Assembly: GCA_052387855.1 (NCBI GenBank)
Contig: JBQTIT010000044.1
Location: 1 to 62,062 of the forward strand
DNA length: 62,062 nucleotides
Origin: CAIYZT01 sp052387855
GTDB taxonomy: Bacteria > Pseudomonadota > Alphaproteobacteria > Rhodobacterales > Rhodobacteraceae
Reading direction: 5' to 3'
Both the position numbers and the translations under genes were made by a program. This document shows, piece after piece, positions 1-9,461 of the stretch. Below the pieces are notes generated by a model. That model did not search any database. It saw nothing but the letters and a program-made list of their open reading frames with translations, and was not told the origin of the DNA. Each line of letters opens with the position of its first letter. The stretch's first letter is position 1.

Positions 1-683
1 GGGGCGGGGCGGCCCGGCTTGGGTCACGGGATGACCGGGATCGGACAACAGGTTCGCGTTCGGCGGGGGGCTGCGATGCCGCCAATGCCATGACCGGTGC
101 CGCTTGGGTGGCAAGCCGCCAATCCCCGCCCCGGACCTGAGCCGGGGCCCCGGGTCACGCCCGGGGCGGGGTTTGGGGGTAAGGCGATGTCGGGCGGGGC
201 GGGGCGGCCCGGCTTGGGTCACGGGATGACCGGGATCGGACAACAGGTTCGCGTTCGGCGGGGGGCTGCGATGCCGCCAATGCCATGACCGGAGCCGCTT
301 GGGTGGCAGACCCCAGTCCCCGCCCCGGACCCGATCCGGGGCCCCGGGTCAAGCCCGGGGCGGGGTTTGGGGGGAAGGCGATGGCGGGCGGGGCAGGCCG
401 GCCCGGCTTGGGTCACGGGATCACCGGGATTGGACAACAGGTTAGCGCTACGGGGGCTGCGATTTCAGCCGAAGCAATGACCGGAGCCGCTTGGGGGGCG
501 GGGCCGCAAAACCCCGCCCCGTACCTGATCCGGGGCCCCGGGTCAAGCCCGGGGCGGGGTTTTGTGGGGAAGGCGATGGCGGGCGGGGCAGGAAAGATTG
601 GCTTGGGTCACGTGATCACAGGGCTCACAAATCAGCTCCGCGCGCGGCGGGGGGCGGCGCGTTCCGCCGCCGCCATGACCTGA
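1..683. repeat. GC-rich tandem repeat, four ~195-bp units (first one cut by window edge)
   Basis: The landmark GGCTTGGGTCACG recurs at about 16, 211, 405 and 600, giving periods of 195, 194 and 195 bases. Each unit carries the tract GATCGGACAACAGG (diverged in the last unit) and, between landmarks, a GC-rich palindrome of the type CCCCGGGTCAAGCCCGGGG (about 137-178, 318-365 and 513-560). Copies 1 and 2 are nearly identical; copies 3 and 4 drift, and the last degenerates near 650. Open frames cross the array, but they follow the repeat and have no ribosome site, so I treat the region as non-coding. It lies directly downstream of the 3' end of anmK. No other gene is visible in these 690 bases. 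Confidence 0.85.
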
Positions 684-689
684 ACCGCT

Positions 690-1796
690 CTAACGGGCGC
701 CTGACGGCCGGCTGATCATCCCGCCCCCGACCGCCGCCGCAACGCCGGTCGTGGTGGGGCAGGTGGTGGGCAGGCCGCGCAGGACCCGCATTGCCAGATG
801 GGCAACGGCCTGCGCCTTGATCATGTCGCCATCGAGCCCGGCCTCTTCCACCGGGGCCAGGGGCGCGGAAAGGCGGGTGGAAAGCTCGGTCATCAGGGCA
901 GGGTTCCGACGGCCGGCGCCACTGGCCAGCCATCGCCGGGGCGGGGCGGGGAAATGTTCCGCGCCGCGCGCGATGGCCGCCGCAGCGCAGGCCGCCAGCG
1001 TGCGCAGGGCATCGGCGGTGGACAGGGTTCTGGCCGAATTCAGCACCCGGGGAAGTTGGGCGCGGCCCAGCCATTTGGGCGGCATTTTCAGAAAGTAGCC
1101 GTCCGCCAGAAAGTCCGCGACCAAGGCGCCCTCGGCATGGCCGGACAGGGCCAGCGCGCCGCCCGCCTCTGGCCCCGGCACATGGCGCGCGCGTGCCAGA
1201 TCGGCAAGAAGCGCAGTTCCCGGGCCCATGTCAAAGGCCAGCACGGCGCCGGGAGCTTCGGGCGCGGCGATGGACGGATCGGCCCAGGTCACCCGGGCCA
1301 CGGCGCCAAGGTCGAGAAAGGCCACCGGCCCGTCCGCGCCGATTCGGCGGGCAAGGGCGTGAAGGTAGAACGGGGCCAGCGGGCCGCCCTGCCCGCCCAG
1401 CCGGATATCGGCGCTGGCAAGGTCCCAGACGACGGGCAGGCCCAGAGCCTTTGCCAGAAGGCGGCCGTCGCCGGCCTGATGCGTGCCCTGCCCCGCCAGG
1501 TCGTGGGCCAGGGTCGGGCCGTGAAAGCCCGCGATCTGAGCCCCGGATAGGCGCGACATCACCTCGGCATGGGCCACTTCGACGACGCGGGCGGCATCGG
1601 TCACGCCAGCCTCTCCCGGCCAGCGGCCCCGCGCCGCGTGCAGCACCCTTTGCTCGGCCCCGGTGTAGGGGCGCGAGGCGGTCGGGCCAAGCTCCATCAC
1701 CGCGACCCCGTCGGTCAGGACCATGGCGGCATCGACCCGGTCCAACGCGGCACAGGACACGCTTCCCAGTGACCAGACCGGACCCTTCATCGCCAT
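690..1796 (-). CDS. anmK: Anhydro-N-acetylmuramic acid kinase
   Basis: A 368-residue protein matching the AnmK sugar-kinase family. This enzyme phosphorylates and opens 1,6-anhydro-MurNAc so that recovered cell-wall sugar re-enters metabolism. The N-terminal ATPase fold is visible as GxxSxDxxDAAMVxTDG-like residues within the first 35, then HGPTLAH near 95, VFLDLGAVARVTW-like residues near 165, FDMGPGT near 195 and the ASGAGRRNP nucleotide-site loop near 305. Length fits the family. It is divergent from tyrS, whose start is about 60 bases away. The 3' end abuts the tandem repeat array. Function is assigned by family resemblance. Confidence 0.87.
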   Translation of the reverse strand: MAMKGPVWSLGSVSCAALDRVDAAMVLTDGVAVMELGPTASRPYTGAEQRVLHAARGRWPGEAGVTDAARVVEVAHAEVMSRLSGAQIAGFHGPTLAHDLAGQGTHQAGDGRLLAKALGLPVVWDLASADIRLGGQGGPLAPFYLHALARRIGADGPVAFLDLGAVARVTWADPSIAAPEAPGAVLAFDMGPGTALLADLARARHVPGPEAGGALALSGHAEGALVADFLADGYFLKMPPKWLGRAQLPRVLNSARTLSTADALRTLAACAAAAIARGAEHFPAPPRRWLASGAGRRNPALMTELSTRLSAPLAPVEEAGLDGDMIKAQAVAHLAMRVLRGLPTTCPTTTGVAAAVGGGMISRPSGAR

Positions 1797-1853
1797 CTTC
1801 CCTCAAGGTTCCCGCCCGGCTATACAGCCGCCAGTTTTATGCATGAGAGCGCC

Positions 1854-3104
1854 ATGACCTACCATCCGAAATCAGACTTTCTGCGTGTGATGACAGAGCG
1901 CGGCTTCATGGCCGACTGCACCGATTATCAGGCGCTGGACGAGGCGCTGATCAAGGGGGTGGTGCCGGGCTATATCGGCTTTGACGCCACGGCAAAGTCG
2001 CTGCACGTCGGCAGCCTGATCCAGATCATGATGCTGCGCTGGCTGCAGAAATGCGGCGGCAAGCCGATTGTGCTGATGGGCGGGGGCACCACCAAGGTCG
2101 GGGACCCCTCGTTCCGCGCCGAAGAGCGCCCCCTGCTGACCAATGCGCAGATCGACGACAACATCGCCGGCATCAAGCGCGCCTTTGCGCCCTATGTCCG
2201 CTTTGGCGAGGGGCCGACCGATGCCGTCATGGTCAACAACGCCGAATGGCTGGACGATCTGAACTATCTGACCTTTCTGCGCGACATCGGGCGGCATTTC
2301 TCTGTCAACCGCATGCTGTCGTTCGAAAGCGTCAAGTCGCGGCTCGACCGCGAGCAGAGCCTGTCGTTTCTGGAATTCAACTACATGATCTTGCAGGCCT
2401 ATGACTTTCTGGAGCTGCACCGCCGCTATGGCTGCCTGATCCAGATGGGCGGGTCGGACCAGTGGGGCAACATCGTGAACGGCGTCGATCTGACCCGGCG
2501 TGTGGTGGACGGCGAGGTTTACGGGCTCACCTCGCATCTCTTGACCACCTCGGACGGCAAGAAGATGGGCAAGTCGCAGAACGGGGCGGTCTGGCTGAAT
2601 GGCGACATGTTCTCGGCCTATGAATTCTGGCAGTACTGGCGCAACACCACCGACGCCGATGTCGGGCGGTTCCTGAAGCTCTACACCGAGCTGCCGATCG
2701 AGGATTGCGAGCGTCTGGGCGCGCTGTCGGGGGCAGAGATCAACGGGGCAAAGGTGGTGCTGGCCAACGCGGTCACCACGCTTTTGCACGGGGCAGAGGC
2801 GGCGGCGGCGGCCGAGGCCACCGCGCGCGAGGTGTTCGAGCGGGGCGGGGTGGGCGAGGATCTGCCGACCGTTCGCGTTCCCGCCGCCGAATTGGCCGAG
2901 GGCGTGGGCATCGTGCAGCTTTTCGTGCGGGCGGGGCTTTGCGCCTCGGGCAAGGATGCCAAGCGGCTGATCCTTGAGGGCGGCGCGCGGGTGAATGACG
3001 AGCTGGTCACCGACACCGCCTTGCGCTTTGGCGCGGGGCAACTGGTGGAGCCGCTGAAGCTGACCGCGGGGCGCAAGCGGCATGCGCTGGTTGTGATGGA
3101 ATAG
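1854..3104 (+). CDS. tyrS: Tyrosine--tRNA ligase
   Basis: A cytoplasmic class I aminoacyl-tRNA synthetase that charges tRNA-Tyr. The tyrosine-binding strand YIGFDATAKSLHVGSL, containing the HIGH-type HVGS signature, is near residue 40. GSDQWGNIVNG is near 200 and the KMSKS-type loop KMGKS near 235. A C-terminal S4 RNA-binding domain carries GLCASGKDAKRLILEGG near 365. The frame opens at 1839, but the ATG at 1854 has a GAGAG ribosome site at the right distance and gives a 416-residue product of normal family length, so it is preferred. It is followed at once by a long palindrome that can act as its terminator. Confidence 0.95.
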   Translation: MTYHPKSDFLRVMTERGFMADCTDYQALDEALIKGVVPGYIGFDATAKSLHVGSLIQIMMLRWLQKCGGKPIVLMGGGTTKVGDPSFRAEERPLLTNAQIDDNIAGIKRAFAPYVRFGEGPTDAVMVNNAEWLDDLNYLTFLRDIGRHFSVNRMLSFESVKSRLDREQSLSFLEFNYMILQAYDFLELHRRYGCLIQMGGSDQWGNIVNGVDLTRRVVDGEVYGLTSHLLTTSDGKKMGKSQNGAVWLNGDMFSAYEFWQYWRNTTDADVGRFLKLYTELPIEDCERLGALSGAEINGAKVVLANAVTTLLHGAEAAAAAEATAREVFERGGVGEDLPTVRVPAAELAEGVGIVQLFVRAGLCASGKDAKRLILEGGARVNDELVTDTALRFGAGQLVEPLKLTAGRKRHALVVME

Positions 3105-3109
3105 ACAGT

Positions 3110-3179
3110 CCCCGTCCCGGGCTTGACCCGGGACCTCTGGAGCGGACGGCAGTGGTCCCGGGTCAAGCCCGGGACGGGG
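3110..3179. repeat. Palindromic element with 26-bp perfect arms, probable terminator
   Basis: The left arm (3110-3135) and right arm (3154-3179) are exact reverse complements around an 18-base loop. Each contains CCCGGGTCAAGCCCGGG or its complement. TTTTGTG follows the right arm on the plus strand, so the structure resembles a Rho-independent terminator for tyrS; it also lies past the 3' end of the convergent cyclophilin operon. The same palindrome core occurs in the 1-683 array and inside the nnr gene at 43509-43591. Confidence 0.85.
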
Positions 3180-3192
3180 TTTTGTGTAGCCG

Positions 3193-3747
3193 TTACGGCT
3201 GGACCGTGACCTTGACCATCACATCGGCCTTGGCCGGCGGCTCGCCGCGCGCGATCTGATCGACCACGTCCATCCCCGAGATGACCTTGCCGATCACGGT
3301 GTATTGGCCGTTCAGAAACTCGCCCGGCGCGAACATGATGAAGAACTGGCTGTTGGCGCTGTTCGGGTTCTGGCTGCGGGCCATGCCGACGATGCCACGG
3401 TCATAGGAGATGTCCGAGAATTCGGCCGGAATGTCCGGCAGGGCAGAGCCGCCCATGCCGGCCATGGCCAGATCGCCGTCCGCCTTGCCGAACTGCACGT
3501 CGCCCGTCTGGGCCATGAAGCCCTCGATCACGCGGTGAAAGACCACGTTGTCATAGGCGCCCGAGCGGGCAAGCTCGACGATCTGCGCGACGTGCAGCGG
3601 GGCGGCGTCGATGGCCAGATCGATCACGATCTGCCCGTTGGCCTGCCCCGCGATGTCGATGATCAGGTTCGGGCCGGGGCCGTCCCCCTCGGCCAATGCG
3701 GGGGCGGCCAGCAGGGCGAGCGCGAAGGCGAGGGGTTTATTGAACAT
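3193..3747 (-). CDS. Exported peptidylprolyl isomerase (cyclophilin type)
   Basis: A 184-residue cyclophilin that catalyses cis-trans isomerisation of X-Pro bonds. The first 19 residues form a signal peptide (FNKP, a hydrophobic run, then APALA/EG), so the enzyme should act in the periplasm. Cyclophilin signatures follow: NVVFHRVIEGFMAQTGD near 70, NSANSQFFIMF near 130 and NGQYTVIGKVISGMDVV near 150. It overlaps the last 11 bases of the upstream cyclophilin gene, so the two are translationally coupled. Its sequence is clearly paralogous to that neighbour, which lacks the signal peptide. Confidence 0.92.
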   Translation of the reverse strand: MFNKPLAFALALLAAPALAEGDGPGPNLIIDIAGQANGQIVIDLAIDAAPLHVAQIVELARSGAYDNVVFHRVIEGFMAQTGDVQFGKADGDLAMAGMGGSALPDIPAEFSDISYDRGIVGMARSQNPNSANSQFFIMFAPGEFLNGQYTVIGKVISGMDVVDQIARGEPPAKADVMVKVTVQP

Positions 3748-4246
3748 CGGCGGCCACCTTGACGGAAATCATGCGGTCAGGGCTGGCCGGCGGCTCGCCG
3801 CGCGTGATCGCATCGACATGCGCCATGCCTGAAATCACCCGGCCATAGACGGTGTACTGGCCGTTCAGGAACGAGTTGTCCTTGAAGTTGATGAAGAACT
3901 GGCTGTTGGCCGAGTTCGGGTTCGACGCGCGCGCAGCGCCGATGGTGCCCCGATCATGCGGGATGCGGCCGAACTCGGCCGGCAGGTCGGGCAGGTCGGA
4001 CCCGCCGGTTCCGGCGCGGCGCAGGTTGAAATCCTTTTCCATGTTGCCATTGGCGACATCGCCGGTCTGGGCCATGAAGCCTTCGATCACCCGGTGAAAG
4101 CAGACGTTGTCATAGGCCCCCGACCGGGCAAGGGTCTTCATCCGCTCGCAATGCTTGGGGGCGATGGCGGGCATCAGTTCGATCACCACCTCGCCGCCCT
4201 TGAGGGTCATGATGATGGTGTTTTCCGGGTCTTTGATTTCGGCCAT
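3737..4246 (-). CDS. Cytoplasmic peptidylprolyl isomerase (cyclophilin type)
   Basis: A 169-residue single-domain cyclophilin starting MAEIKDPEN with no signal peptide, so the protein should be cytoplasmic. Signatures are NVCFHRVIEGFMAQTGDV near 50, NSANSQFFINF near 110 and NGQYTVYGRVISGM near 130. The frame stays open far upstream to 4987, but that part is only the antisense of pgk. The ATG at 4246 gives family-typical length and lies in the divergent gap with pgk. It is first gene of a two-gene operon with the exported paralogue, which it overlaps by 11 bases. Confidence 0.92.
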   Translation of the reverse strand: MAEIKDPENTIIMTLKGGEVVIELMPAIAPKHCERMKTLARSGAYDNVCFHRVIEGFMAQTGDVANGNMEKDFNLRRAGTGGSDLPDLPAEFGRIPHDRGTIGAARASNPNSANSQFFINFKDNSFLNGQYTVYGRVISGMAHVDAITRGEPPASPDRMISVKVAADVQ

Positions 4247-4364
4247 TGGCTTGGTCCTTGGAGAAGTTGCGAAGGGCAACCTAATGGCGCTCAGGGCCAA
4301 GGGAAAGGGGGGACGGTTGACCTTGGCCCAAGATGCGCCGAAATAGGCGCGAAAGCAGGAGGCG

Positions 4365-5546
<1,182 letters not shown>

Positions 5547-5623
5547 GCCCGCACGTTTGCGGACTTGCGGCGGGCCTGAGCATTTCCTATGCCTGAAGCG
5601 AACCGCTTCCGAAGGGAATCCCC

Positions 5624-6553
5624 ATGCGCACGACCGCCACCGTCAAGAAGATCCTGAGCCAGTACGAGGGCGAGACCCCGGGGGTCAAGGCCAACCTTGC
5701 CCGCATGCTGATGGAGGGCAAGTTGGGCGGGACCGGCAAGATGATCATCCTGCCGGTCGATCAGGGGTTCGAGCACGGGCCGGCGCGGTCGTTCGCGGTC
5801 AACCCGGCGGCCTATGATCCGCATTACCATTACCAGATGGCGGTGGATGCGGGGTTGTCGGCCTATGCCGCCCCGCTGGGGCCGCTGGAGGCCGGGGCAG
5901 ACACTTTTGCCGGGCAGATCCCGACCATCCTGAAGGTGAACTCGGCCAACTCGCTGCTGCCCAAGGTGGCGCCCAAGACGCAGGCCATCACCGCCTCGGT
6001 CGACGATGCGCTGCGGCTGGGCTGTTCGGCGATTGGGTTTACCATCTATCCGGGCTCGTCGCAGTCGCTGGACATGTTCAGCGACATCGCCGAAATGCGG
6101 CGCGAGGCGGCGGCCAAGGGCATCGCCTCGATCATCTGGTCCTATCCGCGCGGCGAAGATCTGGACAAGGACGGCGAGACGGCCGCCGATGTGACCGCCT
6201 ATGCCGCCCATATCGCGGCGCTCTTGGGCGCGCATGTCATCAAGGTCAAGCTGGCCTCTGACCATCTGAGCCAGCCCGAGGCCAAGAAGGCCTTTGAGCA
6301 GGGCCGCATCCCGGTGGCCACGCAGGCCGACCGGGTGCGCGAATGCGTCCGCTCGGTGCTGAACGGGCGCCGCCTGATTGTGTTCTCGGGCGGGGCGGCC
6401 AAGGGGGCAGACTCGGTGCTGGATGATGCGCGCGCCATCCGCGACGGCGGCGGAAACGGGTCGATCATCGGGCGTAACGCGTTCCAGCGCCCGCGCGCCG
6501 AGGCCATGCAGCTTTTGCAGACCATGGTGGACATCTACAAGGGCAAGGCCTGA
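5624..6553 (+). CDS. fba: Class I fructose-bisphosphate aldolase (DhnA/FbaB type)
   Basis: A 309-residue class I (Schiff-base) aldolase of the bacterial DhnA/FbaB type, cleaving fructose-1,6-bisphosphate. Visible markers are ILPVDQGFEHG near 45, GFTIYPGSS near 135 and the Schiff-base lysine region HVIKVKLASDH near 200. Phosphate-binding glycines follow in FSGGAAKG near 250. GAAGGG precedes the ATG. A small hairpin, GAAGCG-AAC-CGCTTC (5595-5609), sits just before this ribosome site. The gene is followed directly by a terminator. Confidence 0.94.
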   Translation: MRTTATVKKILSQYEGETPGVKANLARMLMEGKLGGTGKMIILPVDQGFEHGPARSFAVNPAAYDPHYHYQMAVDAGLSAYAAPLGPLEAGADTFAGQIPTILKVNSANSLLPKVAPKTQAITASVDDALRLGCSAIGFTIYPGSSQSLDMFSDIAEMRREAAAKGIASIIWSYPRGEDLDKDGETAADVTAYAAHIAALLGAHVIKVKLASDHLSQPEAKKAFEQGRIPVATQADRVRECVRSVLNGRRLIVFSGGAAKGADSVLDDARAIRDGGGNGSIIGRNAFQRPRAEAMQLLQTMVDIYKGKA

Positions 6554-6578
6554 CCCCGCCGCGCGGGGTTCGATTTTT
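6554..6578 (+). terminator. Rho-independent terminator after fba
   Basis: Stem CCCCGC (6554-6559) pairs with GCGGGG (6563-6568) around a CGC loop and is followed by TTCGATTTTT. It begins right after the aldolase stop codon. Confidence 0.75.
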
Positions 6579-6655
6579 GCAATTCACAGGCGCGCAAACC
6601 TGTGGCAGAGTTGGGTCAGCGCCCCCGGTTCGAGAGGGGCGAGGCGAGGCAGAGC

Positions 6656-6958
6656 TTGTCCACCAGACCCCAGCGCGCGCCTTTTGGCGGCACCGTCTAT
6701 CTTGGCGTCTGTCTGGCGCTTGGTGCCTATTTCTTCTTTGCCGCCATCCAGGGCGAAAGCGGCGTGCTGGCCCAGCGCAAGGCCTCGGCCGAGATTGCCC
6801 GGCTGGCCGCCGAGCGCGACGCGCTGGCGCAAGAGGTGGATGCGCTGCGCAACCTGACGCGGCGCCTGTCGGACAACTACCTGGACCTTGACCTTCTGGA
6901 CGAGCGGGCCCGGGCCATCCTGGGCTATGTGCGCGCCGACGAGATCGTCCTGCGCTGA
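6656..6958 (+). CDS. ftsB: FtsB/DivIC-type septum formation initiator
   Basis: A small bitopic division protein. About ten N-terminal residues are followed by one transmembrane helix (TVYLGVCLALGAYFFFAAI). A coiled coil of about 40 residues rich in Ala, Glu, Leu and Arg comes next, then the conserved tail DNYLDLDLLDERARAILG. FtsB joins FtsL and FtsQ at the septum. The frame extends upstream to a GTG at 6602 that lacks a ribosome site. The TTG at 6656 has GAGGC-type sites upstream and gives a 100-residue product of usual length, so it is preferred. It lies upstream of pdhA, as often seen in alphaproteobacteria. Confidence 0.85.
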   Translation: MSTRPQRAPFGGTVYLGVCLALGAYFFFAAIQGESGVLAQRKASAEIARLAAERDALAQEVDALRNLTRRLSDNYLDLDLLDERARAILGYVRADEIVLR

Positions 6959-7014
6959 CCTCGCCAGACCCTGCGGCCATGCGCCCCGCGCAAGGGGGGC
7001 GGGCGAATTTGCTT

Positions 7015-7043
7015 TTGCCCTTTTTTCACCGATGCGTTATAGA
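7015..7043 (+). promoter_or_regulatory. Probable sigma-70 promoter of the pdh operon with operator-like palindrome
   Basis: TTGCCC (7015-7020) and TATAGA (7038-7043) are 17 bases apart, in an unusually AT-rich stretch 46 bases before pdhA. Just downstream, at 7046-7059, the near-palindrome GTTTAACGTTGAAC covers the expected transcription start, where a repressor could bind. The promoter call rests on sequence match only. Confidence 0.55.
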
Positions 7044-7088
7044 TGGTTTAACGTTGAACTATATCGCAGGCTGCGGGAGGGCACCGAT

Positions 7089-8078
7089 TTGGCCACCAGA
7101 AAATCGTCTGAGAATTCAAATGTCTCGAAGGACGAGCTGCTCAGGCTCTACCGGGAAATGCTGTTGATCCGCCGATTCGAGGAAAAGGCGGGCCAGCTTT
7201 ACGGGATGGGCCTGATCGGCGGCTTCTGTCATCTCTACATCGGACAAGAGGCGGTGGTGGTCGGACTGGAATCCTGCACCAAGGACGGCGACAAGCGCAT
7301 CACTTCGTACCGCGATCATGGTCACATGCTGGCCTGCGGCATGGACCCGCGCGGCGTGATGGCAGAGCTGACCGGCCGGTCGGGCGGCTATTCCAAGGGC
7401 AAGGGCGGCGCGATGCACATGTTCAGCCGCGACAAGCACTTTTACGGCGGCCACGGCATTGTCGGCGCGCAGGTGCCGCTGGGCGCGGGTCTGGCGCTGG
7501 CCGACATGTACAAGGGCAACGACAACGTCACCTTTACCTATTTCGGCGACGGCGCGGCGAACCAGGGCCAGGTCTATGAGACCTACAACATGGCCGAGCT
7601 GTGGAACCTGCCGGTGATTTTCGTCATCGAAAACAACCAGTATGCCATGGGAACCAGCGTGAAGCGGTCGACCAAATCGGTCACGCTCTTTGGCCGGGGC
7701 ACCGCCTATGGCATTCCAGGCGAGCAGGTGGATGGCATGGACGTGCTGGCGGTCAAGGCCGCCGGCGCCAAGGCCGTGGCACACTGCCGGGCGGGCAAGG
7801 GGCCCTATATCCTGGAAATGATGACCTACCGCTATCGCGGCCATTCGATGTCGGATCCGGCCAAGTACCGCACGCGCGAAGAGGTGGAAAAGATCAAGTC
7901 CGAGAAGGACTGCATCGAGAATGTGCGCGACCTGCTGACGCAAGGCGGGCTGGTCTCGGACGAAGAGCTGAAGGCCATCGACAAGGCGATCAAGGATGTC
8001 GTCAACGACAGCGCCGAATTTGCCAAGACCAGCCCGGAGCCGGACCTGTCCGAGCTCTGGACCGACATCTACGTTTGA
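7089..8078 (+). CDS. pdhA: Pyruvate dehydrogenase E1 component, alpha subunit
   Basis: A 329-residue alpha chain of the thiamine-diphosphate-dependent E1 that decarboxylates pyruvate. The ThDP-binding motif runs from GDGAANQG near residue 155 to ENNQYAMGTS near 185. SYRDHGHML is near 75, GGAMHMF near 110, and YRYRGHSMSDPAKYR, with the phosphorylation-loop-like serine, near 250. The frame is open from 6888, but the TTG at 7089 follows a GGGAGGG ribosome site and fits E1-alpha length. It is first in an operon with pdhB and pdhC (gaps of 12 bases). No lipoamide dehydrogenase gene is present in the window. Confidence 0.95.
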   Translation: MATRKSSENSNVSKDELLRLYREMLLIRRFEEKAGQLYGMGLIGGFCHLYIGQEAVVVGLESCTKDGDKRITSYRDHGHMLACGMDPRGVMAELTGRSGGYSKGKGGAMHMFSRDKHFYGGHGIVGAQVPLGAGLALADMYKGNDNVTFTYFGDGAANQGQVYETYNMAELWNLPVIFVIENNQYAMGTSVKRSTKSVTLFGRGTAYGIPGEQVDGMDVLAVKAAGAKAVAHCRAGKGPYILEMMTYRYRGHSMSDPAKYRTREEVEKIKSEKDCIENVRDLLTQGGLVSDEELKAIDKAIKDVVNDSAEFAKTSPEPDLSELWTDIYV

Positions 8079-8090
8079 GGAGCGCGCGAA

Positions 8091-9449
8091 ATGGCAACCC
8101 AAGTTCTGATGCCCGCTCTGTCGCCCACGATGGAAGAGGGAACACTGGCCAAATGGCTGGTCAAGGAAGGTGACAAGGTCAAGTCCGGTCAGATCATCGC
8201 CGAGATCGAGACCGACAAGGCGACCATGGAGTTCGAGGCGGTGGACGAGGGCCTGGTCGGCAAGATCCTGGTGGCGGCCGGCACGGCCGGGGTCAAGGTC
8301 AACACCCCCATCGCGGTGATGGTCGAGGATGGCGAGGCCTATGCCGCCGACGCCCCCACCGCCGCCGCTCCGTCTGCGGCCCCTGCTCCCGTGGCTGCAC
8401 CTGCGCCCGTGGCCGCGCCGGTCGCGGTTGTCTCCAAGGCCTCGCCCGACTGGGCCGAGGGCACGCCGATGAAGACCATGACCGTGCGCGAGGCGCTGCG
8501 CGAAGCGATGGCCGAGGAAATGCGGGCCAATCCCAACGTTCTCTTGATGGGCGAAGAGGTCGGCGAGTATCAGGGCGCCTACAAGATCAGCCAGGGTCTG
8601 CTGGACGAATTCGGCCCCAAGCGGATCATCGACACGCCGATCACCGAAATGGGCTTTACCGGCATCGCGGTGGGCGCGGCCTGGGGCGGGCTGAGCCCGA
8701 TCGTCGAATTCATGACCTTCAACTTCGCCATGCAGGCGATTGACCACATCCTGAATTCGGCCGCCAAGACCAATTACATGTCGGGCGGGCAGCTTGGATG
8801 CCCGATCGTCTTTCGCGGCGCCAACGGCGCGGCGGCCCGCGTCGGCGCGCAGCACAGCCAGGACTATGCCGCCTGGTACGCCGCCATTCCGGGCCTGCGT
8901 GTGGTGATGCCCTATTCGGCATCGGACGCCAAGGGCCTGCTCAAGACCGCGATCCGCGATGGCAACCCTGTGATTTTCTTGGAAAACGAGATCATGTACG
9001 GGCAGTCCTTCGAGGTGCCGGACCTGGCCGATTTCACCATCCCCTTTGGCAAGGCCCGCGTCTGGCGCGAGGGGAACGATGTGACGCTGGTCTCGTTCGG
9101 GATCGGGATGAAATATGCGCTGGAGGCGGCCGATCTGCTGGCCAAGGACGGGATCAGCGCCGAGGTGATCGACCTGCGCACCCTGCGGCCGATTGATTAC
9201 GACACGGTTCTGGCCTCGGTGCAAAAGACCAACCGATGCGTGACCATCGAAGAGGGTTTTCCGGTGGGCTCCATCGGCGATCACCTCGCCTCGACCATCA
9301 TGCAGCGCGCGTTCGACCATCTGGACGCGCCGGTTGTGACCTGCACGGGCAAGGATGTGCCGATGCCCTATGCGGCAAACCTGGAAAAGCACGCGCTGGT
9401 GACGACGGCAGAGGTCGTCGCGGCGGCCAAATCCGTTTGCTACCGGTAA
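8091..9449 (+). CDS. pdhB: Pyruvate dehydrogenase E1 component, beta subunit, with N-terminal lipoyl domain
   Basis: A 452-residue chain. Residues 1-80 form a lipoyl domain with the lipoylated lysine in ETDKATMEF near residue 43. An Ala/Pro linker of about 40 residues follows, then the transketolase-like E1-beta domain (MTVREALREAMAEEM near 128, GEEVGEYQGAYK, and a C-terminal region with EEGFPVGSIGDHLAS near 390). A lipoyl domain on E1 beta is a known alphaproteobacterial arrangement and supports the taxonomic call. The lipoyl domain is almost identical to that of the downstream E2. Confidence 0.95.
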   Translation: MATQVLMPALSPTMEEGTLAKWLVKEGDKVKSGQIIAEIETDKATMEFEAVDEGLVGKILVAAGTAGVKVNTPIAVMVEDGEAYAADAPTAAAPSAAPAPVAAPAPVAAPVAVVSKASPDWAEGTPMKTMTVREALREAMAEEMRANPNVLLMGEEVGEYQGAYKISQGLLDEFGPKRIIDTPITEMGFTGIAVGAAWGGLSPIVEFMTFNFAMQAIDHILNSAAKTNYMSGGQLGCPIVFRGANGAAARVGAQHSQDYAAWYAAIPGLRVVMPYSASDAKGLLKTAIRDGNPVIFLENEIMYGQSFEVPDLADFTIPFGKARVWREGNDVTLVSFGIGMKYALEAADLLAKDGISAEVIDLRTLRPIDYDTVLASVQKTNRCVTIEEGFPVGSIGDHLASTIMQRAFDHLDAPVVTCTGKDVPMPYAANLEKHALVTTAEVVAAAKSVCYR

Positions 9450-9461
9450 GGGGGGCGAGAC

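Noticed and set aside
285..683. 132-codon plus-strand frame across the tandem repeats
   Set aside because: The frame is open only because the unit length is near a multiple of three and GC-rich; the unit periods differ (194 versus 195), there is no ribosome site, and the peptide is the translated palindrome.
1..683. CRISPR array
   Set aside because: Units of ~195 bases without short spacer/repeat alternation, and no cas genes anywhere in the window.
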